This document shows positions 15,206 to 21,964 of a stretch of 25,407 nucleotides of DNA, one piece after another. The first letter of the stretch is position 1. Every line of letters begins with the position of its first letter. This stretch comes from a virus, in IMG/VR virus record IMGVR_UViG_3300027733_000187, positions 1 to 25,407 of that record; one strand, written 5' to 3'. A program made the position numbers and the translations under genes. The notes beneath the pieces are model-generated. The model was not told the origin of the DNA and searched no databases. It saw nothing but the letters and a program-made list of their open reading frames with translations.

Positions 15206-15213
15206 CAAATATA
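15206..15213 (-). promoter_or_regulatory. Candidate -7 promoter element giving a leaderless transcript
   Basis: The minus strand reads TATATTTG, then TAAC, then the ATG at 15201. This is a perfect TAnnTTTG match so close to the start codon that transcription would begin at or within a base or two of the ATG. A -33 element is not obvious in the terminase coding sequence upstream. Confidence 0.45.
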
Positions 15214-16437
15214 CTAATTAAAAAAGCGAATCCAATCTCTATGGAAAGAATTGCAGTAATACCTGAAGCAGTCCAATAAATCGGCCTTCCTCAAGTCTGT
15301 TCTTCTATCCTTGATGATATCGCCTTCGTTATCAACCTCCACATACTTCAAGTCCTTGATAAGCCACTCACATGAAGGATCTATCTTGATGCAATAGTTC
15401 TGAAGCAAACTATTCACGAGCACTCGCGTATCTCTGATGGATGGATTGACTGATGGCTGTTTCATCTGTGCTCTGCCTAACCTCAACTTCGTAGCCACTA
15501 CATCATAGTAGCCTAAGTTACCTTGAGTCAAGGCTGACCTGTTAGCTCCAGTGCTATCACCAGTAATGATGAAGGAAGCTTTAGGAAAGGCCACTATTAT
15601 CTGATCACATAGCTGATAGATGTCAGAGTTCTTCAGATAGAACTCCTTAACTACATTAATACAACCGTTAATCTGTTGGACCGCTATGCATGTGATAGGA
15701 TCAACATTGAAGTCAAAAGATAAGTATAGATGCTGGCTTGAATCGTACTCCACAGGATGGATATGCTTAGTGTCAAAAGCATAAGCAAAAGGATTATTCG
15801 TAACATCGACATCCTCCGCAAGTATCTCACATCGGAAAGTAAGCTCATCCAACTGCTCACGCAAGTGATCCACTTCCACTGGATCAATGTGAGGATTATC
15901 ATAAGTGCTCAGGTTAAAGGCTGACCAGGACTCATCCTCTTTATTGAATAACTCTTTAAAGTAAGTCTGCCCGAACTTCGGAGTAGATAGAATCCATGCA
16001 TCTCCTTTGAAGTCGAGTAGTGTAGCCATGATAGTTTGATTCCACGCCTCTCTAAACTTCTTAGCCTTCTCAGCTTCATCAATCACTACTCTCGCATACT
16101 TCCTTCCTCTCCCACTATCAGGCTCATCCATACTCCAGAAGTCAATCACTCCGCCTGTTATCAATCGCATCTGCTTTGTCTGCTCATTCTTGGATTCAAT
16201 CACGCTCTTAAGTGCTGTCTTGAGTTCAATCCATACATCATTCAAGTCCTTATATGTCGGTGCATAATAAGCACAAGGTAAGCCATCAAGAGCAACCTGC
16301 GGAAGCAGTTCGTTTACTGCCAGCGTAGTCTTACCCCATCTCCGACCAATCTTAAGAACATTGTACCTGGACTTATCGCCAAGTACTTTAGTCTGTCCTG
16401 AATGAAGCTCTTTAAGAGTTACTGTTATCTCACTCAC
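15214..16437 (-). CDS. terL: Terminase large subunit
   Basis: This 407-residue protein has both terminase domains. The ATPase has Walker A GRRWGKTT (31-38), Walker B RVVIDEAEK (Asp120, Glu121) and a coupling motif STPKF (151-155). The RNase H-like nuclease has its acidic residues in LSFDFN (Asp242), ITGDSTG (Asp294) and the C-terminal RKADLLDC (Asp386/Asp389). The enzyme pumps DNA into the prohead through the portal and cuts concatemers. No ATG precedes Walker A, so the GTG at 16437 is taken as the start; it overlaps the small upstream gene by 8 bases. The length is at the shorter end for terminases but complete. Headful versus cohesive-end packaging cannot be judged from sequence alone. Confidence 0.95.
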   Translation of the reverse strand: MSEITVTLKELHSGQTKVLGDKSRYNVLKIGRRWGKTTLAVNELLPQVALDGLPCAYYAPTYKDLNDVWIELKTALKSVIESKNEQTKQMRLITGGVIDFWSMDEPDSGRGRKYARVVIDEAEKAKKFREAWNQTIMATLLDFKGDAWILSTPKFGQTYFKELFNKEDESWSAFNLSTYDNPHIDPVEVDHLREQLDELTFRCEILAEDVDVTNNPFAYAFDTKHIHPVEYDSSQHLYLSFDFNVDPITCIAVQQINGCINVVKEFYLKNSDIYQLCDQIIVAFPKASFIITGDSTGANRSALTQGNLGYYDVVATKLRLGRAQMKQPSVNPSIRDTRVLVNSLLQNYCIKIDPSCEWLIKDLKYVEVDNEGDIIKDRRTDLRKADLLDCFRYYCNSFHRDWIRFFN

Positions 16438-16642
16438 GCACTACTCTGATTGTAATGTTATTATCATCGGTCTTAATCTCTTGACTGCTCATCTTCGGAT
16501 GCAGATAAGGCAAGATATCAGTAATGGCCTTGAGCCTATCCTTAGGCTGCAAAGCATTCATATCAGCAGCGAACTTGTATAAGTCGTACTCATCAAGGTA
16601 ATCCTTGAATACATCCTTAATCCAGTTCTTATCTCCTATCAT
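16430..16642 (-). CDS. Candidate terminase small subunit (70 residues)
   Basis: This short helical protein begins MIGDKNWIKDVFKDYLDEYD and contains LQPKDRLKAITDILPYLHPK, followed by a tail rich in Thr, Asp and Val. The 'KDRL-K-I-DILPY--PK' pattern is reminiscent of the C-terminal portion of small terminase subunits in Bacteroidota phages, and the gene lies immediately before terL with an 8-base overlap. Its length is about half of a typical small terminase, and no N-terminal helix-turn-helix DNA-binding domain is present. It may be a minimal or truncated version, or an unrelated packaging accessory protein. Confidence 0.55.
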   Translation of the reverse strand: MIGDKNWIKDVFKDYLDEYDLYKFAADMNALQPKDRLKAITDILPYLHPKMSSQEIKTDDNNITIRVVRE

Positions 16643-16643
16643 A

Positions 16644-16781
16644 TTATTTTCCTTTACTCTTCTTTACTTTGTTAGGCATCTTCTTCCACGCTGCCTTGCT
16701 TGTCTTTTTAGACATCTCTTTAGCAATCTTCGGATGCGTTGCATACATTAGACCTGCTTGTGCTTTTGATTTGAATGGCAT
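16644..16781 (-). CDS. Small basic conserved phage protein (45 residues)
   Basis: A complete short gene lies in the gap before the candidate small terminase, ending one base before that gene's ATG (TAATATG). The product starts MPFKSKAQAGLMYATHPKIA and ends in a very lysine-rich tail. The 'MPFKSKAQ---M-A-HP-IAKE' start is a pattern I recall from short proteins widespread in phages and often unannotated. It probably contacts nucleic acid or an acidic virion partner; no function is established. A perfect TAnnTTTG element lies 25 bases upstream. Confidence 0.8.
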   Translation of the reverse strand: MPFKSKAQAGLMYATHPKIAKEMSKKTSKAAWKKMPNKVKKSKGK

Positions 16782-16806
16782 ATGATTTTAGTTTTATGTG
16801 TTTATA

Positions 16807-16814
16807 CAAAGATA
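16807..16814 (-). promoter_or_regulatory. Candidate -7 promoter element for the packaging/late genes
   Basis: The minus strand reads TATCTTTG, a perfect TAnnTTTG match, 25 bases upstream of the ATG at 16781 in a 33-base gap. No convincing -33 TTG is seen. If active, it would begin the transcript for the small basic gene, both terminase genes and onward. Confidence 0.5.
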
Positions 16815-17387
16815 CTACACTTTTACATTTTTACTCCTATACTGATAGAAGTATAAGAATTCATCTATGAATACATCATCAGTAATCAAGCCACTCTCAG
16901 CCAATCGCACTGCATAATCTTTATCCTCTTCATGATTACTATCAGCATATCCTATCTGCCTTGCAATCTCTACCTTAACAGGATTCAAGTGATTCAATGG
17001 CCGATGGAAGATGTAACAGTCAGAGGACCTAAATACTTTATCGATGTACTTAAGGCCAGCACGATGTACGAACTCAACTGGCTTGATGTTATTGCTCGTG
17101 ATGATACCTCTAAAGCCAATGCCATCAGGCAGATACTTCATCTTACTCAAGATAGCGTTCACATAATGTGAAGGTACTAAGTCATCATCATCAATAAAGC
17201 TGATGTATGTAGTCTTACAATCATTGAGTGCTCGTTGCCTCTTGTTGCCGATGCTATCCGTTGGATGCTCGAATACTTCTACTTGGACCTGATCATTAAG
17301 CTGTGGTTTCAACCTTGCCATTAACCTATCCAGGAATGGCTTCCTACTTGGTATAGTTAATACTGCAATGGTCCACAGTTTCTTCAT
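16815..17387 (-). CDS. Family 2-like glycosyltransferase
   Basis: This 190-residue protein has the core of a GT-A family 2 enzyme: N-terminal strand WTIAVLTIPSRK, a helix, then the acidic metal-binding stretch ISFIDDDDLVPSHY (Asp66-Asp69) and a later EEDKDYAVRLAESG segment (about 153-166), which corresponds to the conserved ED-D-L region holding the catalytic base. The short length covers the catalytic domain only and shows no membrane helices, so the protein is cytoplasmic. Its ATG shares ATGA with the stop of a second transferase-like gene, so both are made together. The target could be a virion protein, modified DNA or a host glycan; the sequence does not say. Confidence 0.8.
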   Translation of the reverse strand: MKKLWTIAVLTIPSRKPFLDRLMARLKPQLNDQVQVEVFEHPTDSIGNKRQRALNDCKTTYISFIDDDDLVPSHYVNAILSKMKYLPDGIGFRGIITSNNIKPVEFVHRAGLKYIDKVFRSSDCYIFHRPLNHLNPVKVEIARQIGYADSNHEEDKDYAVRLAESGLITDDVFIDEFLYFYQYRSKNVKV

Positions 17388-18031
17388 ATCGGGAACTTAT
17401 GTTTTGCTCGTTCAAAGAATATCTTCTCACCTATCCTCCACGCTGTTCTGCTGTTCTCCGATTGGTAGGTCTTATCGTATTGCGATTTGCCAACACTAAA
17501 ATGCCTGTGCTCAATCAGGATATCAGTTCCGTTGTAGTACATGCCATGACTCAAGGCCGTTGCTCGCAAATCATCATCAGCAAACATACTAATGTAATCA
17601 GGATGATACATGTATCCTAACTTCGCATAAGCTTCTCGATTCATAATCGGAATGGTCATCTTCTTGGAAGTTATTCCATCATCTACCTGCAGCAATCCTG
17701 GTCCATCTATCATCTCGAACTTGTGGAGGATTCTATCATCCCACAATTCAGGACTCCACATATCATCCGACACCAGGATCAATATCTGCCCAGCACTAAC
17801 TTTAGCAGCTTCATTCGTTGCCTCAACCATATTCCTTGAGTTAGCCGTAATAAGCACAGCATCTGAATTAGTAAAGGTCTGATGGTACTGCTCAAGCGAT
17901 GCATCCTTTATCGATAAGCTCACTATCCACTCATACTGATGTTCTCCTGAGGCCGTTGCCATCCAGTGGTCGTAACACTTCCGAGCCTGAACAGCTCTGC
18001 CCAAGCTCGGATGAATTAGTGAAATAAGCAT
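17384..18031 (-). CDS. Glycosyltransferase-like protein (family 2 related)
   Basis: This 215-residue protein begins MLISLIHPSLGRAVQARKC, a typical first strand and helix of family 2 transferases, followed by an NSRNMVEATNEAAKVSAG segment (about 64-81) and the acidic motif ILILVSDDMWSPELW (Asp89, Asp90). Later blocks FADDDLRATAL (about 149-159) and IEHRH resemble the catalytic-base and acceptor-side motifs. It is coupled to the shorter transferase downstream. Two adjacent, diverged transferases may act in sequence on the same acceptor. A short palindrome CGTTT-T-AAACG lies in the 26-base gap upstream. Confidence 0.75.
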   Translation of the reverse strand: MLISLIHPSLGRAVQARKCYDHWMATASGEHQYEWIVSLSIKDASLEQYHQTFTNSDAVLITANSRNMVEATNEAAKVSAGQILILVSDDMWSPELWDDRILHKFEMIDGPGLLQVDDGITSKKMTIPIMNREAYAKLGYMYHPDYISMFADDDLRATALSHGMYYNGTDILIEHRHFSVGKSQYDKTYQSENSRTAWRIGEKIFFERAKHKFPI

Positions 18032-18057
18032 TTAAAGCGTTTTAAACGATTAACTTC

Positions 18058-18306
18058 TTAAAAAGGTAGGTCAGTGCCACCTTTCGCTCCAAAGTCGTTT
18101 GTAGCGTTTGTATTGCCGTTGGGCATAGCTTCCTTAGCCTTTATGTTCAGGTACGTTTCACCTGCTTTAGTTTTAGCAACCCAAGCACTAAGCTGGAGTT
18201 CCACGCCATTTACTTTCAACTTCCCAGTGTAATCAGGATGAAGTTCTGTTGTCTTCTTGTTGTTCTTGAACAACGAGCCTTGCATTTCTTTTAGTTCGTA
18301 AGCCAT
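18058..18306 (-). CDS. Single-stranded DNA-binding-like protein (82 residues)
   Basis: The protein reads MAYELKEMQGSLFKNNKKTT, then HPDYTGKLKVNGVELQLSAW, then a disordered Asn/Gly/Ala-rich linker and ends GGTDLPF. The C-terminal D-L-P-F tip mirrors the acidic D-D-I-P-F tail by which SSB proteins recruit partners, and the beta-rich body is the size of a minimal OB-like domain. It is the first gene after the replication gap and lies downstream of the primase-helicase. I recall similar short 'SLFKN--K---HPDY-G' proteins in many phages and mobile elements. The SSB role is inferred from the tail and location; no nucleic-acid contact residues are proven. Confidence 0.6.
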   Translation of the reverse strand: MAYELKEMQGSLFKNNKKTTELHPDYTGKLKVNGVELQLSAWVAKTKAGETYLNIKAKEAMPNGNTNATNDFGAKGGTDLPF

Positions 18307-18561
18307 TTTTTAGAATTTTGATTGTTTATGTAAAGTTAAGAATTTAAGTTGAATTTTGTGAAGATTTATTTACTGATTATTAGTTACTTATCTCTTTTTG
18401 TGATGAATTTCATTATAGAATCATATAAAAAGAGAGTATATAAAAAAAATAGGTAAGAATAAATACTAATTTTTTTGAGGTTTTTTTTTCGCAATTCATC
18501 ACACATTCTACAGAATCAATTAGTTATGCATCACACTTGCGTGATGATATTTTTGACTTCA
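18307..18561. repeat. Repeat-rich intergenic region: candidate replication origin or operator
   Basis: This 255-base gap is the longest in the window. CATCAC elements start at 18497, 18529 and 18560 (spacing 32 and 31 bases, three helical turns), with a related TATCAC at 18580 just inside the primase gene. GTGATG occurs in the opposite orientation at 18400-18405 and 18541-18546. An 11-base inverted repeat, TGTGATGAATT (18399-18409) and AATTCATCACA (18493-18503), brackets a very AT-rich stretch with A8 (18442-18449), T7 (18470-18476) and T9 (18481-18489) tracts. Phased sites next to an AT-rich segment between primase and SSB-like genes resemble an iteron origin; a repressor operator is the alternative. 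No convincing gene is present. Confidence 0.6.
18331..18338 (-). promoter_or_regulatory. Weak candidate -7 promoter element upstream of the SSB-like gene
   Basis: The minus strand reads TAACTTTA, seven of eight positions of TAnnTTTG, 25 bases before the ATG at 18306. There is no clear -33 element. It is listed because a promoter is expected after the repeat-rich gap. Confidence 0.3.
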
Positions 18562-18567
18562 TCACGC
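18529..18567. repeat. Two mutually exclusive hairpins over the primase stop codon
   Basis: CATCAC (18529-18534) pairs with GTGATG (18541-18546) around a 6-base loop. Alternatively GCGTGATGA (18539-18547) pairs with TCATCACGC (18559-18567) around an 11-base loop, a perfect 9-base stem. Both use the central GTGATG, so only one can form at a time. The primase-helicase stop (18564-18562) lies in the outer stem. No U tract follows in the direction of transcription, so this is not a standard terminator. Confidence 0.6.
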
Positions 18568-20976
18568 TTTTCCGGGATTTATCACGAAGTGAGCACCTGT
18601 TCTCGTAGTTTTGGTTAAGTATTCCCAATGCCAATAATCGCAGTAAGCCTTAATCCAACCACTAATCTTGCGATTTGTAACCTTGATTGAATCATGATCA
18701 ATGGCTCTAAACTCATTGCATAACTGTCCAAGTTCGTAATATTCGCCATGAATAATCTCCTTAAGTCTAAACCATTCAATAAATGCTTCAGGCACTGAGT
18801 TCTTGAGTTTCTTTAGGCTTAAGTTCTTATTTTCAGGCTTTGCCACTCCATGCACCAGGTACTGATGCACGCACCACATCATGAAGTTGTCGAATAGATT
18901 CCACTCAGCTTCTGACCAATCATCGTATAGGTTGTGGCCAAACTCATCACGAGGCGAGAAGTTAGGCTTGTAGTATTGTTTCAGTTCTATCTCGATTCTT
19001 CTGCGTTCATGCGATGCACCAGTGCCTTGAATCACATAGTTGGAAGTGATAAGGAGTTTTGGCGATTCTTCATAAGGTATGTAGAAGGAATCCTTGTTCT
19101 TCTTCTCGACTTCAATACCTTCAGTGATCATGGAGAACTGCTTCTCGAAGTCAAAGAATCTGCTCACATCTTCCAGTGCTATGATTTGCGTTGACAGTGT
19201 TACTCGCTGCCAAAGGAAGGATTTTGATGCGTTGAATGACTTTCCATCCATAGTTACCATGTTCTTGATCTTGGATAGTCCTTTAAGGAATACTCCTTTA
19301 CCTACTCCTCCTTCAGGATGATCTGAGATTACTTCATCAGTAAGGATAACAGCACGAGGATTCGCAGGATCTTTGAAGTTGTGGAGGATGTATCCAATAG
19401 TTCTGCACATATGATGAAAGCGGTCTAATAGTGGAGTCTTGACTTCATCAGGTATGGTTTGGAACTTCTCGGTGCTGATACCTGTTGTGATGTTCCAAAT
19501 GAATAGAGCAAACTCTGAATGCCCGAACTCATCGGAATTTCCGATTAGTTGGATATCTCGGTTAATGATTTGGTCCTTCCATATGTATCCTCCAACCTTA
19601 TCATTAGCTTCTATGCATCGCACTCCTTGATTATCTATCTCTATCCAAGTGTTCTTGTAGAAGAAGTAGGCAGTTGAGCGTGAATCACGAAGCCAATCGA
19701 TATCGTGAGGCTTGAGCCATTCGAGCATATCATCACGGAGGTATTCTTTGTTGAGTTTACGCATTACCTGAGATTTGATTACATCATCGCAGTGCTTTGC
19801 ATTAGCAGACATATACTCTCGAACATAGCCTTTTATTTCAGCTGATGAGATTTCGGATATTTGACACTTGTTATCCTTGATCATTATCCAATCCTTCTCG
19901 TTGATCATATATCGGAATATCTTATTGTCCTTATACCAATTGGTCAGGATATCATTATCGATTAGGACATGTCCGAGCTTGTTCTTCTTCCAGAACAGTG
20001 AAGCGTTGATCTTCTCTTGAGCTGCCTTGATTGCTTCCTCTCCAATATCGGATGATATCTTATCTTCTTCTTTGAGTGCGTCAATGATTTGCTCAGGAGT
20101 ATAATCGTGGCGAATAAGATTCTCAACCTTATTAACTATGGTTGAATCAGTAAAGGATTTGGTCTTGAACTCATGAGCATTCGCTGCATATGCTGACTTG
20201 ACAGTCCTGCGGATTTCGGATTCATTGAAGCCTTCATCTGCGAACTGGAGCGTTTGATATACTGCCTGAGATTCTCCTATTCCGAATCGATTGAACTCAC
20301 ATGCTAAGATGTAGCAAGCATTGTTACGGTTACCTTTAGAGAACTCTGCAGAGTGTTGCTTAAGTAATCGCTCGATGATCTTATCTTCTGAATTGACATA
20401 ATACGGATTGCGTGCCTGTTGCTTCTCATACTTGACTTCCTTCTTTGGAAGAAGCTTATAGAAGATTGGAGCATCAGGATTGAAGTACATGTTAGGATCA
20501 TAGGATAGGTAGCATCCACGAGATATGTTCTTACACTTCTCATCAATGGTTTCAAGTCCGAAGTAATCGGATAATGAAAGGTAATACTCGCCATGATCCT
20601 TGATGTTCTCAGGAATACGGACAAGGACCTTAACTCCTGTTGCTGTTGGAGATATGAATGCAGCGTAGATGTATTCTTTCTTCTGCATGATACTATCAAA
20701 TGATTCATCATCGAAATCCAAGCAGATTAGTCCTGAATGCTTGATGCAGTCCTTATCAGTACGCTTTAGGAATGTACCTGACCAGCATATAAGTGGTAGG
20801 TGCTTCTTAAGTTCTTTCTCTTCAACTTCAGTAGGTAGGTTTCGCAGTTTGGATATGATATCAAGATGCTTATTATGCTCTTGATTCTTGATGCGATTGA
20901 GCATATCCTCCACAGACATAGTCCATCCATGCTCAACTTCATAATGAGTTTTATAAACACTTACTTCCATTGCCAT
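18562..20976 (-). CDS. Primase-helicase (VirE-N/BT4734-type N-terminus, SF3-like helicase)
   Basis: This 804-residue replication protein has three parts. The N-terminus (about 60-180) carries SGLICLDFDDE (82-91 region) and FISPTATGVKVLVRI followed by SRGCYLSYD, the pattern of VirE-N/BT4734-like primase-type domains of Bacteroidota. The middle (about 195-265) resembles a primase C-terminal helical domain (NRNNACYILACEFNRFGI). The C-terminus is an SF3/DUF5906-like ATPase with Walker A EGGVGKG (555-561), Walker B QIIALEDV (597-604), motif C LLITSNY (641-647) and an arginine-rich HERRR (656-660). It should prime and unwind phage DNA at the origin. The start ATG at 20976 overlaps the preceding short gene by 16 bases; an in-frame ATG two codons later is also possible. 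Confidence 0.85.
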   Translation of the reverse strand: MAMEVSVYKTHYEVEHGWTMSVEDMLNRIKNQEHNKHLDIISKLRNLPTEVEEKELKKHLPLICWSGTFLKRTDKDCIKHSGLICLDFDDESFDSIMQKKEYIYAAFISPTATGVKVLVRIPENIKDHGEYYLSLSDYFGLETIDEKCKNISRGCYLSYDPNMYFNPDAPIFYKLLPKKEVKYEKQQARNPYYVNSEDKIIERLLKQHSAEFSKGNRNNACYILACEFNRFGIGESQAVYQTLQFADEGFNESEIRRTVKSAYAANAHEFKTKSFTDSTIVNKVENLIRHDYTPEQIIDALKEEDKISSDIGEEAIKAAQEKINASLFWKKNKLGHVLIDNDILTNWYKDNKIFRYMINEKDWIMIKDNKCQISEISSAEIKGYVREYMSANAKHCDDVIKSQVMRKLNKEYLRDDMLEWLKPHDIDWLRDSRSTAYFFYKNTWIEIDNQGVRCIEANDKVGGYIWKDQIINRDIQLIGNSDEFGHSEFALFIWNITTGISTEKFQTIPDEVKTPLLDRFHHMCRTIGYILHNFKDPANPRAVILTDEVISDHPEGGVGKGVFLKGLSKIKNMVTMDGKSFNASKSFLWQRVTLSTQIIALEDVSRFFDFEKQFSMITEGIEVEKKNKDSFYIPYEESPKLLITSNYVIQGTGASHERRRIEIELKQYYKPNFSPRDEFGHNLYDDWSEAEWNLFDNFMMWCVHQYLVHGVAKPENKNLSLKKLKNSVPEAFIEWFRLKEIIHGEYYELGQLCNEFRAIDHDSIKVTNRKISGWIKAYCDYWHWEYLTKTTRTGAHFVINPGKA

Positions 20977-21107
20977 CCTTCAGGTAGATAGGTACGAGTT
21001 TTAGTACGTTGCACTGATGAAAGGATATCGATGTGAGTAGGTATGCCGAGTATGGTCCTTCTGCGGAGGAACTCGCATAGTAGGTTATAGTTGATTCTGA
21101 TTTTCAT
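20961..21107 (-). CDS. Short conserved-looking protein (48 residues)
   Basis: A complete open frame from ATG at 21107 fills the gap between two longer genes, overlapping the upstream gene by 23 bases and the primase-helicase by 16. It starts MKIRINYNLLCEFLRRRTIL and ends TRTYLPEGWQWK. The aromatic C-terminus and helical N-terminus look like a real small protein, and without it this would be the only sizeable gap inside the replication block. No family is recognised. A role in loading or regulating the primase is possible only on grounds of location. Confidence 0.6.
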   Translation of the reverse strand: MKIRINYNLLCEFLRRRTILGIPTHIDILSSVQRTKTRTYLPEGWQWK

Positions 21108-21336
21108 TGTCAAGTAAGTTTTGATTAAGGAATTCAGTTTGATAGGAAGTGCGTCTTACTCCATCAGTGGCTCTGATGTAGTCGGTTTCAAGCTTGCCTG
21201 TGTTGATAATTACCTGTGCTACTTGAGCAATTGTTTCAGCCTTCTCTATAGTCATTGAGTTAGGCTCTTCATCCTTGAGCATTTCGATTACTTCAAACAG
21301 ATGATTCCTTAGGTCGTTGATCTTGTTTCTTGCCAT
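21085..21336 (-). CDS. Conserved phage protein of unknown function (83 residues)
   Basis: The protein begins MARNKINDLRNHLFEVIEML and continues IEKAETIAQVAQVIINTGKL, then an acidic, Asn/Gln-rich tail. This helical pattern (MARNKINDLR-HLF--IE-L, then E-A--IA-VAQ--IN--K) is one I recall from a widespread family of short phage proteins, often beside HNH endonuclease genes, as here. It is probably a small helical DNA- or protein-binding factor. Its first 44 bases overlap the end of the HNH gene. Family recognition is good; function is not established. Confidence 0.75.
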   Translation of the reverse strand: MARNKINDLRNHLFEVIEMLKDEEPNSMTIEKAETIAQVAQVIINTGKLETDYIRATDGVRRTSYQTEFLNQNLLDNENQNQL

Positions 21337-21964
21337 TTTTGATAGTTTTTTTAAGTTTGGTTAGTACTCTAATGGTTTGTTTTATTTCAGGAGCAAGTCT
21401 ATGCAAGGTATTACGAAGCATATTTTCTTTCCTGGAGATACACTCAAGATTTTCGAGTGTTACATTTAATGTGTTGCGATCCTTAAATACAATGATATGA
21501 TTTTTTGCAATAGGACCATATGCATCTTGATAAATTTTTACATGAAGTGGCATCCATTTGGCTTTAGACAGTCTGATGTAGTAGTAATTTTTCTTTGACT
21601 TATCATGTCGAAGTGTGATTGCTCCATCGTGTTTAGTGTTTGGAGGTAGTCCACCTTTCTTGAATTGGGTACTTTCCATCTTTGCATAATTCTCAGGACT
21701 GATGTAATCCTTTGGACTTTTGTCTTTATTCCAAGACTTATGTCCTTTCGTGAATCGATGAGCCTTGCCAGCTTCAATCATCCTACCTCTACCTGATAGC
21801 TTCCAATTGTCAAGATATTCTTTAGTCTTTTTGACATTGAATCGAGATACTATACGATATACAATCTCAACAGTTGTGTTTAAATCGGCAGCTATTATCT
21901 TGGTATCTTCGGTAGGATATCTTCTTATGACTTCATCAATAAGGCTTGTAGTGTACCTTCCCAT
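21293..21964 (-). CDS. HNH endonuclease with an N-terminal helix-turn-helix
   Basis: This 223-residue protein starts with a helix-turn-helix-like region (about 8-45: IDEVIRRYPTEDTKIIAADL), followed by a basic linker with NUMOD-like phrases (FTKGHKSWNKDKSP, FKKGGLPPNTKHDG). The nuclease motif spans about 137-181 with His141 (MPLHVKIYQDAYGP), Asn155-His156 and a closing NVTLENLECISRKENM, where the Asn-Leu-Glu pattern is typical of HNH_3 nucleases. The C-terminus is Lys/Arg rich. Such genes may be mobile (homing-type) or serve phage DNA processing. It overlaps the endolysin upstream by 29 bases and is integrated into the coupled gene chain, which suggests long residence. Confidence 0.85.
   Translation of the reverse strand: MGRYTTSLIDEVIRRYPTEDTKIIAADLNTTVEIVYRIVSRFNVKKTKEYLDNWKLSGRGRMIEAGKAHRFTKGHKSWNKDKSPKDYISPENYAKMESTQFKKGGLPPNTKHDGAITLRHDKSKKNYYYIRLSKAKWMPLHVKIYQDAYGPIAKNHIIVFKDRNTLNVTLENLECISRKENMLRNTLHRLAPEIKQTIRVLTKLKKTIKNGKKQDQRPKESSV

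Noticed and set aside
18038-18048. Palindrome CGTTT-T-AAACG upstream of a glycosyltransferase as an operator
   Set aside because: A single 11-base AT-rich palindrome is expected by chance in a window of this size, and no second copy is seen nearby.
18539-18567. 9-base stem-loop as a transcription terminator
   Set aside because: No U tract follows on the minus strand, the direction of all genes. A short T run follows on the plus strand, where there is no gene to terminate.
18934-19321. Plus-strand open frames opposite the primase-helicase
   Set aside because: Antisense to the helicase domain with its motifs intact; no start context or protein-like pattern.
20304-20711. 135-codon minus-strand frame inside the primase-helicase gene
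   Set aside because: It is an alternative frame of a gene with clear conserved motifs; the product is Ser/Arg/Met-rich and low in structure.
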